DNA of 64,000 nt, from assembly GCF_031458135.1 (NCBI RefSeq), contig NZ_JAVDXW010000001.1:2852001-2916000 (forward strand), read 5' to 3'. This document shows positions 8,720 to 16,388 of the stretch, in pieces (the stretch's first letter is position 1; every line of letters starts with the position of its first letter). The position numbers and the translations under genes are program-made. This DNA comes from Haloactinomyces albus (lineage in GTDB: Bacteria > Actinomycetota > Actinomycetes > Mycobacteriales > Pseudonocardiaceae). The notes under the pieces are model-generated. The model had not been told where the DNA came from. It saw only the letters and a program-made list of their open reading frames with translations, and searched no databases.

Positions 8720-9243
8720 CTCTCGATCACCTTTGCCAGTCGCAGTCGTGCGATCTTGCGTAGTTCTTCGGCCACGATCCGCTTTTCCGTGTCCCGGTCG
8801 TTGTCCAGGCGGGAGTGCAGGATCTCCAGGAGTTCGGTGCCGCTGCGGCCACTGGCGCAGACCAGGTAAACGTGACCGAACCGCCGCTCGTATTCCCGGT
8901 TGCCCGCACGGAGTGCCGTGGTCAGTTCGGTGTCCTCGTCGCTCACTCCGGACTGCTCACTGCGTGACCACGACGAGGAGGTGTCGTCGCCCTCCGAGCG
9001 CTCCCCGATGCGGGGGTGGGCTGCGAGGGCGGACCGGATCTCGTCGTCGGTGAGGTCGGGTGCTGCCGTGTCGGCCGCTTCGTACAGTTCGGCGGCTGTG
9101 GCATAGGGACGCCGATCGGCGATCTCGTGTGCCCAGCGTTGCACGTCGAGGCAGGCAAGTAGCTGCTTGACCAGGTCCGGTCGGGGCAGGCCGTTGACTC
9201 TGCCGAGACCGGGACCGGTGTCGGTCGATGATGGTGCTGACAT
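8716..9243 (-). CDS. uraD: OHCU decarboxylase
   Basis: The enzyme decarboxylates 2-oxo-4-hydroxy-4-carboxy-5-ureidoimidazoline to S-allantoin. From the ATG at 9243 the product is 175 residues, the usual family length; a longer frame reaches 9333 but adds an atypical N-terminus. Signatures are RRPYATAAELYEAAD, AHPRIGER (with the catalytic His) and the WSRSEQSGV segment. It is the first gene of the uraD-uraH-uricase operon. Confidence 0.94.
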   Translation of the reverse strand: MSAPSSTDTGPGLGRVNGLPRPDLVKQLLACLDVQRWAHEIADRRPYATAAELYEAADTAAPDLTDDEIRSALAAHPRIGERSEGDDTSSSWSRSEQSGVSDEDTELTTALRAGNREYERRFGHVYLVCASGRSGTELLEILHSRLDNDRDTEKRIVAEELRKIARLRLAKVIES

Positions 9244-9435
9244 AGGTAAGACCCCACGGGTTCGGTCCTGGTGCTCCGGTGTGGGCCAGTGGTCGGCCGG
9301 GAGCGGCTTCGGTTGGGCAGAAGCTACGCTCACGCCACGCGAGTCGTCAACACTTTGTTGAAGTTGCTGGGTCGGCGGTTGTGCACCGGCACAATTCCGG
9401 CCCTGCCAGCCGAGCCGGGACTCCGGGAGCGGGGC

Positions 9436-9804
9436 TCAGCGTTTCGAGCTTGCCTGCTCGCGGTTCAGATAGTTGTACACGGTGAACCGGCTGACGCCGA
9501 GCGTTTTCGCGATCGATTCGACCGACTTGCGCAGGGTGAACGCACCGCGCTCCTCCAGGAGCCGTACGGCGCGTTGCTTGTCGGCACGCGGTAGGTCCGC
9601 CAACCGGGCGCCGAGTTCCGCTTCGACCTGTCCGATCACCCGATCCAGTGCGCTGGTCAGTTCCTCGTCGGGAAGCCGGACGGCGATCGCCGGTGCTCCT
9701 TCCCAGTACAGGACGATGTCACCGGGCACGCGTTCCTCGACGGGCACGACGGTGGCGCCGATGTGGTTCAACAGCGGGGCGAGTGCGGTGGAGAGTTCGT
9801 GCAC
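9436..9804 (-). CDS. Small HTH protein (YheO/DauR-like C-terminal HTH)
   Basis: A 122-residue protein. The last 55 residues (KQRAVRLLEERGAFTLRKSV, then a helix-turn-helix ending SRFTVYNYLNRE) resemble the C-terminal HTH of YheO/DauR-type regulators. The N-terminal 65 residues are a short alpha/beta region, not the usual PAS-like domain. The GTG start has TAGGAG 7 nt upstream, and this site overlaps the stop of the preceding thiamine-binding-fold gene, so the two are coupled. The position beside the urate operon suggests a local regulator; the ligand is unknown. Confidence 0.75.
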   Translation of the reverse strand: MHELSTALAPLLNHIGATVVPVEERVPGDIVLYWEGAPAIAVRLPDEELTSALDRVIGQVEAELGARLADLPRADKQRAVRLLEERGAFTLRKSVESIAKTLGVSRFTVYNYLNREQASSKR

Positions 9805-9813
9805 GGCGTGCTC

Positions 9814-10083
9814 CTAGAACTCCTCGGCGGACTCGTCGACGATGGCGTCGTCGATGCTGACCTGCATCGTGATCCTGTCCGCTCCCGCATCCAGGGCCTT
9901 GTCCAGCATCGAGGCCAGCGCGGGCAGGACCGCCTCGCGTTCCCCGCTGATCGCGGTGCCCAGGGGGCCGAATTCGGGTTCCAGACCCGACGAGCGCAGG
10001 CTGTCGCGCGCCGCGAAGGCGTGCGCGGGAGGTTCGCCCTCGCCCTCGAATGGTTCGGTGGTGAACTCTGCTCTCACGTGCAT
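9814..10083 (-). CDS. Thiamine-binding-fold protein (MTH1187/YkoF type)
   Basis: An 89-residue single-domain protein. VRAEFTTEPF, EFGPLGTAISGE and the GADRITMQVSIDD strand match the MTH1187/YkoF thiamine-binding superfamily, small ferredoxin-like-fold proteins that assemble as oligomers and bind thiamine-like ligands. It is coupled to the HTH gene downstream (9-nt gap). Glyoxylate carboligase in this cluster needs thiamine diphosphate, so a cofactor-related role is tempting but unproven. Confidence 0.75.
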   Translation of the reverse strand: MHVRAEFTTEPFEGEGEPPAHAFAARDSLRSSGLEPEFGPLGTAISGEREAVLPALASMLDKALDAGADRITMQVSIDDAIVDESAEEF

Positions 10084-10219
10084 GGGGCTGCTTTCCGGCC
10101 GGAAGTACTGCGGTCACGGTAGCCCGATCCGGTGTGGTGTGAGAGCGCCCCCGGTCGGATGGAACGGGAGTGCGGGAGTCCGGCGACGTTGACCGCACGA
10201 CAGAAGCTCGCTATTCTAT

Positions 10220-10260
10220 CGCTGTACGAAATATGGGTTTCGCGATACGAAATTTCAGCG
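10220..10260. promoter_or_regulatory. Candidate operator upstream of hyi
   Basis: A 41-bp AT-rich patch bounded by CGCTG and CAGCG. Inside are two direct TACGAAAT repeats 21 bp apart (10225 and 10246), which is two helical turns, and the inverted repeat TTTCG-N5-CGAAA (10238-10252). It lies about 30 bp upstream of hydroxypyruvate isomerase, between divergent genes. An IclR- or HTH-type site controlling the glyoxylate genes is a fair guess. Confidence 0.45.
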
Positions 10261-10291
10261 AATCACCCAGCGAAGCTTCCAGGGGGTGCGG

Positions 10292-11092
10292 ATGAATTCC
10301 TTCCGGTACGACGTCAATCTCTCGATCCTGTTCACCGAGCTCGAGATCGCACAGCGGCCCGCAGCGGCCAAGGAAGCCGGATTCGACGCGGTCGAGTTCT
10401 GGTGGCCGTTCTCGGAGCCCGTGCCCAGTGACAGCGAGGTCGACAAGTTCGTCCGTGCCGTCGACGAGGCCGGGGTCTCGTTGGTGGGGTTGAACTTCTT
10501 CGCCGGGGACATGCCCGCCGGGGAGCGCGGGGTGCTCTCGCATCCCGGCCGTTCCCGCGAGTTCACCGACAATGTCGACGTCGCCGTGGGTATCGGGGCC
10601 CGGCTGGGGTGCACCGCGTTCAATGCGCTCTACGGCAACCGGCTCGACGAGACCGAGCCCTCGGTGCAGGACGCCACCGCAACCGAGAACCTCGTGCGGG
10701 CGGCGCAGGCAGCGGCCCGTATCGACGGCACCGTCCTGATCGAGCCGGTGAGCGGAACCCCCAGCTACCCACTGAAGACGGCATCCGATGCGTTCACGGT
10801 GATCGACCGGGTGCACTCCGAGGGGAACGTGGACAACCTGCGCCTGCTGTTCGACCTTTACCACCTGGTGACCAACGGCGATGACCCCGACGCGGTCATC
10901 GACAGCCGTGGGAGCGAGATCGGCCATGTCCAGATCGCGGATGCGCCGGGACGAAACGAGCCGGGAACCGGGCGGGTCGATTTCGAGCACTACTTCGGCA
11001 AGCTGCACGCCGCCGGCTACCGGGGTGACATCGGTCTGGAGTACAAGGCCAGCGGAGCCACCACCGACAGCTTCGGCTGGATCTCGGCCTGA
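10292..11092 (+). CDS. hyi: Hydroxypyruvate isomerase
   Basis: A 266-residue xylose-isomerase-like TIM barrel interconverting hydroxypyruvate and tartronate semialdehyde. Candidate metal ligands are Glu in VLIEPVSG, Asp in LLFDLYHL, His in GHVQIAD and Glu in IGLEYKASG. The ATG at 10292 has AGGGGG 5 nt upstream; an in-frame GTG lies at 10286. It heads the hyi-glxR-gcl-glxK series. Confidence 0.93.
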   Translation: MNSFRYDVNLSILFTELEIAQRPAAAKEAGFDAVEFWWPFSEPVPSDSEVDKFVRAVDEAGVSLVGLNFFAGDMPAGERGVLSHPGRSREFTDNVDVAVGIGARLGCTAFNALYGNRLDETEPSVQDATATENLVRAAQAAARIDGTVLIEPVSGTPSYPLKTASDAFTVIDRVHSEGNVDNLRLLFDLYHLVTNGDDPDAVIDSRGSEIGHVQIADAPGRNEPGTGRVDFEHYFGKLHAAGYRGDIGLEYKASGATTDSFGWISA

Positions 11093-11096
11093 GCGG

Positions 11097-11124
11097 AATT
11101 GCAGTTTCGCGCGAAACTGCAATT
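11097..11124. repeat. 28-bp perfect palindrome (half-copy of the 44-bp repeat family)
   Basis: The sequence is fully self-complementary over 28 bp, centred on TTTCGCGCGAAA with GCAG and CTGC flanks. It begins 4 bp after the hyi stop. The same core occurs in pairs at 22597, 37330 and 43067; here only one core is present. Confidence 0.85.
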
Positions 11125-11191
11125 TTCCCGCGCGGGCAGGACGACACGTGCCCGCGAAAGCGCAGCACAAGCATGAGAACTGGAGGTACCG

Positions 11192-12070
11192 ATGACCAAG
11201 GTCGGATTCATCGGATTGGGCATCATGGGCGGCCCGATGGCGGCGAATCTCGTCGCCGCCGGTTATGAAGTGGCCGGCTACAACCGTAGCCAGCCCAAGG
11301 TCGACAAGCTCATCGCCGAGGGTGGCAAGGGCGCGCGGAGCGTGGCCGAAGCGGTCGACGATGCGGACGTGATCGTCACGATGCTGCCGGACTCGCCGGA
11401 CGTGGAATCCGTGGTGCTCGGTGACGACGGTGTCCTGGCCCATGCTCGGGAGGGCGCGCTGCTCATCGACTGCAGCACGATTCGCCCGGACGTGTCCCGG
11501 CAGGTCGCCGAGGTCGCCGCGAAGCAACACGTGCAGGCGCTCGACGCACCGGTCAGCGGTGGCGAGAAAGGCGCGATCGACGGTGCGCTGTCGATCATGG
11601 TCGGTGGCGAGGCGGATGCCTTCGCCGCAGCGGGTGGAGTACTCGACGCGGTCGGCAAGACCGTCGTGCACGTCGGTCCCGCGGGCTCCGGCCAGACCGT
11701 CAAGGCAGCCAACCAGCTCATCGTGGCGGGCAACATCGGGTTGGTTGCCGAGGCCCTCGGCTTCCTCGAGGCGCACGGCGTGGACACCGACTCGGCGTTC
11801 CAGGTGCTCGGCGGTGGTCTGGCGGGCAGCAAGGTGCTGGACGCCAAGAACGCGGGCATGCGTGCTCGGCAGTTCCAGCCCGGTTTCCGGATCGAGCTGC
11901 ACCACAAGGACCTCGGCATCGTGCAGAGCGCAGCCCGCGATGCGGGAGTGTCCACTCCACTGGGTTCCCTCGTCTCGCAGCTCATGGCGGCTGCTGTCGC
12001 CCAGGGTGACGGTTCGCTGGATCACTCCGGGCTGTTCCGGCAGATCGCCCGCCTCAACGGCACCGAGTAA
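11192..12070 (+). CDS. glxR: Tartronate semialdehyde reductase (2-hydroxy-3-oxopropionate reductase)
   Basis: A 292-residue beta-hydroxyacid dehydrogenase that reduces tartronate semialdehyde to glycerate. The Rossmann motif GFIGLGIMGGPMAANL is at residues 5-20, the substrate motif APVSGGEKGA near 119, and the catalytic Lys171 in GSGQTVKAANQ. The start has GGAGG 6 nt upstream. It acts between glyoxylate carboligase and glycerate kinase, which are encoded next. Confidence 0.94.
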   Translation: MTKVGFIGLGIMGGPMAANLVAAGYEVAGYNRSQPKVDKLIAEGGKGARSVAEAVDDADVIVTMLPDSPDVESVVLGDDGVLAHAREGALLIDCSTIRPDVSRQVAEVAAKQHVQALDAPVSGGEKGAIDGALSIMVGGEADAFAAAGGVLDAVGKTVVHVGPAGSGQTVKAANQLIVAGNIGLVAEALGFLEAHGVDTDSAFQVLGGGLAGSKVLDAKNAGMRARQFQPGFRIELHHKDLGIVQSAARDAGVSTPLGSLVSQLMAAAVAQGDGSLDHSGLFRQIARLNGTE

Positions 12071-12313
12071 GGGGTTCCGACACGTCCCGACGGATAGGTC
12101 CGTATCGAGGCCATTCGATCGGGCCGGGCCCGGCCTCGCCTTCCCTCTCCTGCGACGGCGCAAGGCGGGGCCGGGGCCCCGGCGGGCGAGTAGCAGCCCG
12201 GCTTCTGTTTCCCAGGTCGCGGGTAGACGGTCCGTCGCCGCCAAGCATCCGGTCCCGCCTACCCGCTCCCGAGTCGATGCGGGGACACCCGCACCTCCGA
12301 GAGGTTCTACACC

Positions 12314-14032
12314 ATGCCGAAAGTTCCTGTCATGCAGGCCGTTGTCGACGTGCTCGAATCGGAGGGCGTCGATACCGCGTTCGGATGTCCCGGCGCGGCC
12401 ATCCTCCCGCTCTACGCCGCGATGGAGCATCGCGACATCAAGCACCTGACCGTGCGTCACGAAGAGGGCGCGACCCACATGGCCGATGGCTGGGCGCGCA
12501 CCAACGGCAAGGTCGGCGTGGCCATCGGGACCTCCGGTCCCGCGGGCACCAACATGATCACCGGTCTCTACACCGCGCAGGCCGACTCCATCCCGATGGT
12601 CTGCCTCACCGGGCAGGCCGTGTCCACCAAGCTGCACCAGGAGGCCTTCCAAGCGGTCGACATCGTGGATGTCGCCAAGCCGGTCACCAAGTGGTCGGTG
12701 CAGGTCAAAGAGGCCGCACAGGCGCCGTGGATCATCCGTGAGGCGTTCCGGACCGCCCGTTCGGGCCGTCCGGGGCCGGTGCTGATCGACCTGCCGCTGG
12801 ACGTGCAGAAGCAGGAAATCGAGTGGGACCCGACGATCGACGCACCACTGCCCGTGCAGCGCGTCGAGCCGCACCTGCCGCGGGTGGAGCGCGCTCTGGA
12901 CATGCTGCTGGCGGCCGAGCGCCCGCTCATTCTGTCCGGTGGCGGTGTCGTGCTGGGAGAAGCGCACGAGCGACTGCAGGAGATCGCCGAACTACTCGGT
13001 ATTCCGGTGCAGGTCACGCTCATGGGCAAGGGCTCGTTCCCGGAGGACCACGAACTCTGGGCAGGCATGACGGGTATTCAGACCAGCCAGCGCTACGGCA
13101 ACCAGTCGTTCCTGGAATCCGACCTCGTGCTGGCCCTGGGGGCTCGCTTCGGCGATCGCCACACCGGTGCGCTGGACACCTATCGGGGCGAGCGGAAGTT
13201 CATCCACGTCGACATCGAGCCCACTCAGATCGGCAAGGTGTTCGGACCGGACCTCGGCATCGTCTCCGACACCGGGCCGTTCCTGGACGCCCTGCTGGCG
13301 GCGGTCAAGCGGCGCGAGCAGGGCGCGAACCCCGCGGGCGGGAGCTTCCCGGAGTGGGTGGAGCGGATCGGTGAGCTGAAGCGGACCCACACCCGCCCCG
13401 ACGACTACGACAGCGTGCCGATCAAGGCGCCGAGGGTGTTCAAGGAGATCAACGAGATCTTCGGCCCGGACACCTACTTCACCACCGCCATCGGGCTGTA
13501 CCAGATCTGGTCCGGCCAGTTCCAGACCACGCACAAGCCGCGGCACTACCAGGTGTGCGGTCAGGCGGGGCCGCTCGGCTGGGAAGTTCCGGCGGCCATC
13601 GGGGTGAAGTCGGCGAAGCCGGACGCCGAGGTCGCCGCCGTCGTCGGTGATTACTCCTTCCAGTTCCTGGTGGAGGAGCTGGCCGTGGCCGCGCAGTACG
13701 ACGTCGGCTTCGTGGTGATCATGCTCAACAACGAGTACCTCGGCCTGATCCGCATGGCCGAGGAGGGCTACGGGATGAACACCGAGGTCGATATCCACTA
13801 CGACGAGCACGGCACCGACAACGTCAAGGTGATGGAGGCCTACGGCTGCTCGGGACGCCGTGTGACCGACCCGGCCGAACTCACCGAGACCATCGAGTGG
13901 GCGCGCAAGGAGGCGGTGGCCACCAGCCGTCCGGTGCTGGTCGAGGTCATGATCGAGCGGGAGGCCAACACCGCCAACGGGGTGCGCATCGACGCCGTCG
14001 CGGAGCCGGAGCAGGTGCCGAACGCCTCGTGA
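12314..14032 (+). CDS. gcl: Glyoxylate carboligase (ThDP enzyme)
   Basis: A 572-residue thiamine-diphosphate enzyme condensing two glyoxylates to tartronate semialdehyde and CO2. Family marks are AFGCPGAAILPLY, IGTSGPAGTNMITGLY, QEAFQAVDIVDVAKPVTK, GQAGPLGWEVPAA and the ThDP motif GDYSFQF with NNEYLGLI. E. coli Gcl lacks the ThDP-activating Glu and has Val51 in RHVEGA. Here the aligned segment is RHEEGA, with Glu50 at that position. The protein is about 20 residues shorter than E. coli Gcl and diverges near the C-terminus. GAGAGG lies upstream of the ATG. Confidence 0.88.
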   Translation: MPKVPVMQAVVDVLESEGVDTAFGCPGAAILPLYAAMEHRDIKHLTVRHEEGATHMADGWARTNGKVGVAIGTSGPAGTNMITGLYTAQADSIPMVCLTGQAVSTKLHQEAFQAVDIVDVAKPVTKWSVQVKEAAQAPWIIREAFRTARSGRPGPVLIDLPLDVQKQEIEWDPTIDAPLPVQRVEPHLPRVERALDMLLAAERPLILSGGGVVLGEAHERLQEIAELLGIPVQVTLMGKGSFPEDHELWAGMTGIQTSQRYGNQSFLESDLVLALGARFGDRHTGALDTYRGERKFIHVDIEPTQIGKVFGPDLGIVSDTGPFLDALLAAVKRREQGANPAGGSFPEWVERIGELKRTHTRPDDYDSVPIKAPRVFKEINEIFGPDTYFTTAIGLYQIWSGQFQTTHKPRHYQVCGQAGPLGWEVPAAIGVKSAKPDAEVAAVVGDYSFQFLVEELAVAAQYDVGFVVIMLNNEYLGLIRMAEEGYGMNTEVDIHYDEHGTDNVKVMEAYGCSGRRVTDPAELTETIEWARKEAVATSRPVLVEVMIEREANTANGVRIDAVAEPEQVPNAS

Positions 14033-14064
14033 GACCCGGGGCCCGTGCAGGCCCCTTCGAGGGA

Positions 14065-14104
14065 CGCGCTCGCCGGGACGCGCGGTGGTGTCCCGGCGAG
14101 CGCG
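14065..14104 (+). terminator. Terminator after gcl
   Basis: Perfect 15-bp stem between 14065-14079 (CGCGCTCGCCGGGAC) and 14090-14104, with a 10-nt loop, 32 bp past the gcl stop. Confidence 0.65.
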
Positions 14105-14153
14105 GTACCCCTTCCCCAAAGCTGGGTCGTCGGATGCAATGGTTCGACGATCC

Positions 14154-14199
14154 TGGTGTTCCTCACCGGCCGTGCCGGGCGAGTCGGTGAGGAACACCA
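14154..14199 (+). promoter_or_regulatory. Second long hairpin, in the glxK leader
   Basis: Perfect 15-bp arms TGGTGTTCCTCACCG (14154-14168) and complement (14185-14199) with a 16-nt loop. It lies 26 bp before the glycerate kinase start and is separate from the gcl terminator. It may be a second terminator or a regulator of glxK expression. Confidence 0.45.
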
Positions 14200-14225
14200 T
14201 CCACGGTTGATTGCGGGAGTGTGCT

Positions 14226-15350
14226 GTGCCTGGTCATGTTCTGATCGCACCGGACAAGTTCAAGGGGTCGCTGACCGGCCCCGAGGTCGCCGAGGCCGTC
14301 TCGGCGGGGCTGCGTCGCAGCAGGCCGGGCATCGATGTGCGCTGCACTCCCGTAGCCGATGGTGGTGATGGCACGGTGCAGGCCGCGCTCGCCACCGGCG
14401 ACTATCGTCGGGTGTCCGCGCCTGCCACCGGGCCGACCGGCGAACCGGTCGATGCCGAGATCGCGGTGTGGGGTGATACCGCGGTGGTGGAACTGGCCGC
14501 TGCCTCGGGGTTGGCCTGCCTCGACGAGGACGAGATCGCCCCGCTGAGTGCCTCCAGCGACGGCACCGGTGAACTCGTCCGTGCCGCGCTGGACGCGGGA
14601 GCCCGGACCATCGTGCTCGGTGTGGGAGGCAGTGCCTGTACCGACGGCGGGGCCGGAATGCTGGTCGCCCTCGGCGCCCGCGTGCTCGACGCCGAGGGGT
14701 ATCCGCTGCCCCCGGGAGGGAGCCCGCTGAACAGAGTGGCCGAAGTCGATCTGTCGGGACTCGATGCGCGCCTGGCCGACACCGAGGTCGTGCTGGCCTC
14801 CGATGTCGACAACCCCTTGTTCGGGCAGAGCGGAGCCGCCCATGTTTACGGCCCGCAGAAAGGGGCCGATCCCGAGCAGGTCGGAGTGCTGGATTCCGCG
14901 CTGCGGCGCTGGGCAGAGGCGGTGACCAAGGCGGGTGGACGTGCCGTCGCGGAGGATCCGGGTGCGGGTGCGGCGGGCGGCGTGGGGTTTGCCGCGCTGG
15001 CCGTGCTGGGGGCGCGGCGGCGTGCGGGCGTCGACATGGTCCTCGAACTGGTGGAGTTCGAGGAGCAGCTCAACGGGGCGCGGCTGGTCGTCACCGGTGA
15101 GGGGTCGCTGGACGAGCAGACGCTGTACGGCAAGGCTCCGGCAGGTGTCGCGGCGCGTGCCGTGTCCGCGGGAGTGCCGGTGGTCGCTGTCGCCGGGCAG
15201 TGCGCGCTCCCCCGGGAGCGCCTGCGCGAGAGCGGTTTCGCCGGGAGCTATGTCGTGGCCGATATCGAGCCCGATACCGAGCGCAGCATGCGTGAGGCGG
15301 CGTCCCTGCTGGAATCGTTGGGTGAGCGGCTCGCCGACGAGTGGTTGTAG
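14226..15350 (+). CDS. glxK: Glycerate kinase (GK-II family)
   Basis: A 374-residue kinase of the GlxK/GarK family. Signatures are APDKFKGSLTG at the N-terminus, VADGGDGT and LGVGGSACTDGGAGML. It phosphorylates glycerate, completing conversion of glyoxylate to 2-phosphoglycerate in this family. The GTG at 14226 is chosen because GGGAG lies 6 nt upstream. Confidence 0.93.
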   Translation: MPGHVLIAPDKFKGSLTGPEVAEAVSAGLRRSRPGIDVRCTPVADGGDGTVQAALATGDYRRVSAPATGPTGEPVDAEIAVWGDTAVVELAAASGLACLDEDEIAPLSASSDGTGELVRAALDAGARTIVLGVGGSACTDGGAGMLVALGARVLDAEGYPLPPGGSPLNRVAEVDLSGLDARLADTEVVLASDVDNPLFGQSGAAHVYGPQKGADPEQVGVLDSALRRWAEAVTKAGGRAVAEDPGAGAAGGVGFAALAVLGARRRAGVDMVLELVEFEEQLNGARLVVTGEGSLDEQTLYGKAPAGVAARAVSAGVPVVAVAGQCALPRERLRESGFAGSYVVADIEPDTERSMREAASLLESLGERLADEWL

Positions 15351-15491
15351 AGCGACGCGCCTGCCCGGGACCCGCTGCGTGGTCCTGCCGTGCCGGGGGC
15401 CGCGGCAGGCGCCGTTCGTACCGTTTGTACGAGGCTCCCACGGCGACCGCGGATGTCCTCTTAGGGTGGAGGCAATGCCCGAGGAGGAGCT

Positions 15492-16151
15492 GTGTCTGTG
15501 ACTGAGGAACCCGGCGCGAGCTCGCGCGCTCCACTGCGAGACCGGATTCGCGAGGCGCTGCAGGCGCGCATCAGTGAGGGCAGCCTCCGCCCGGGGGACC
15601 GGCTTTTCGAGCAGGACCTGGCCGCGGAGTTCGGGGTCTCGCGCGTGCCGGTGCGGGAAGCGATCCGCATGCTGCAGAGCGAGGGCCTCGTCGAGGTGCG
15701 CTCGCGGCGGCGTGGCGTCTTCGTCCGCAGTCTCGACCGGCGGCAGCTGGAGGAGCTCTTCGACGTCCGGGAGGCTCTGGAGGTGCTCGCCGCGAGGCTG
15801 GCGGCCGGTAACGCGCGTGCTGATGCGGCGGACAGGCTGGGGGAGCTGTCCCGCGAGGCTCGCAGCGCGTTGCGGGATCAGGACCTCGAGGCCATGTCGA
15901 GGGCCAATGCGGCGTTTCACGAGGAGCTCGTGGCCGTCTCGGGCAACGAACTGCTGGGGTCGATGCTCGAACCGCTGCACGGTCGGCTGGCGTGGATGTT
16001 CCGGCTGAACCTGGAACCGGACCGGGTGTGCACCGAGCACGAGGATCTGCACGCCGCGATTTCCGCAGGGGACGCCGAGCGTGCCACGGAGTTGGCCAGG
16101 GAGCACGTCCGTTCCAGCCGGACCATGGTGTTCAACCGCATTCTGTACTGA
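15492..16151 (+). CDS. GntR-family regulator with FCD domain
   Basis: A 219-residue regulator. The winged HTH (about residues 14-78) contains LRPGDRLFEQDLAAEFGVSR and VREAIRML. The FCD effector domain (about 85-212) carries candidate metal-site histidines in AAFHEEL, CTEHEDLHAAI and AREHV. The GTG at 15492 follows a strong GAGGAGGAG. It precedes the NCS1 permease, racemase-like and allantoinase genes, which it may control; the ligand is unknown. Confidence 0.88.
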   Translation: MSVTEEPGASSRAPLRDRIREALQARISEGSLRPGDRLFEQDLAAEFGVSRVPVREAIRMLQSEGLVEVRSRRRGVFVRSLDRRQLEELFDVREALEVLAARLAAGNARADAADRLGELSREARSALRDQDLEAMSRANAAFHEELVAVSGNELLGSMLEPLHGRLAWMFRLNLEPDRVCTEHEDLHAAISAGDAERATELAREHVRSSRTMVFNRILY

Positions 16152-16265
16152 GCCGGCGATCTCGTCCGGGTCTTCTCGGTGGCCGAACCGATCCTTCCCG
16201 AAGCAGTGTCCGGAGCTTCTTCCGTGTTGCTGCGGGACCGTGTCACAGCGGTGTCCCCTGATGTC

Positions 16266-16294
16266 TTGACCGTGGTCCATGTCATGTCTACGTT
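16266..16294 (+). promoter_or_regulatory. Sigma-70-type promoter of the NCS1 permease
   Basis: A -35 box TTGACC (16266-16271) and a -10 box TACGTT (16289-16294) are separated by 17 bp, in an AT-rich stretch. Downstream, TATGT (16296-16300) and ACATA (16310-16314) form an inverted repeat near the likely start site, a possible operator. Confidence 0.55.
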
Positions 16295-16388
16295 TATGTA
16301 TACGTTGAAACATACTTCCGCATCGTGAAATTTTCTGTGTGGAAGTAGGCCACTCTGCCGGACTCGGACAGCGAAACCCGGAGCCGCT

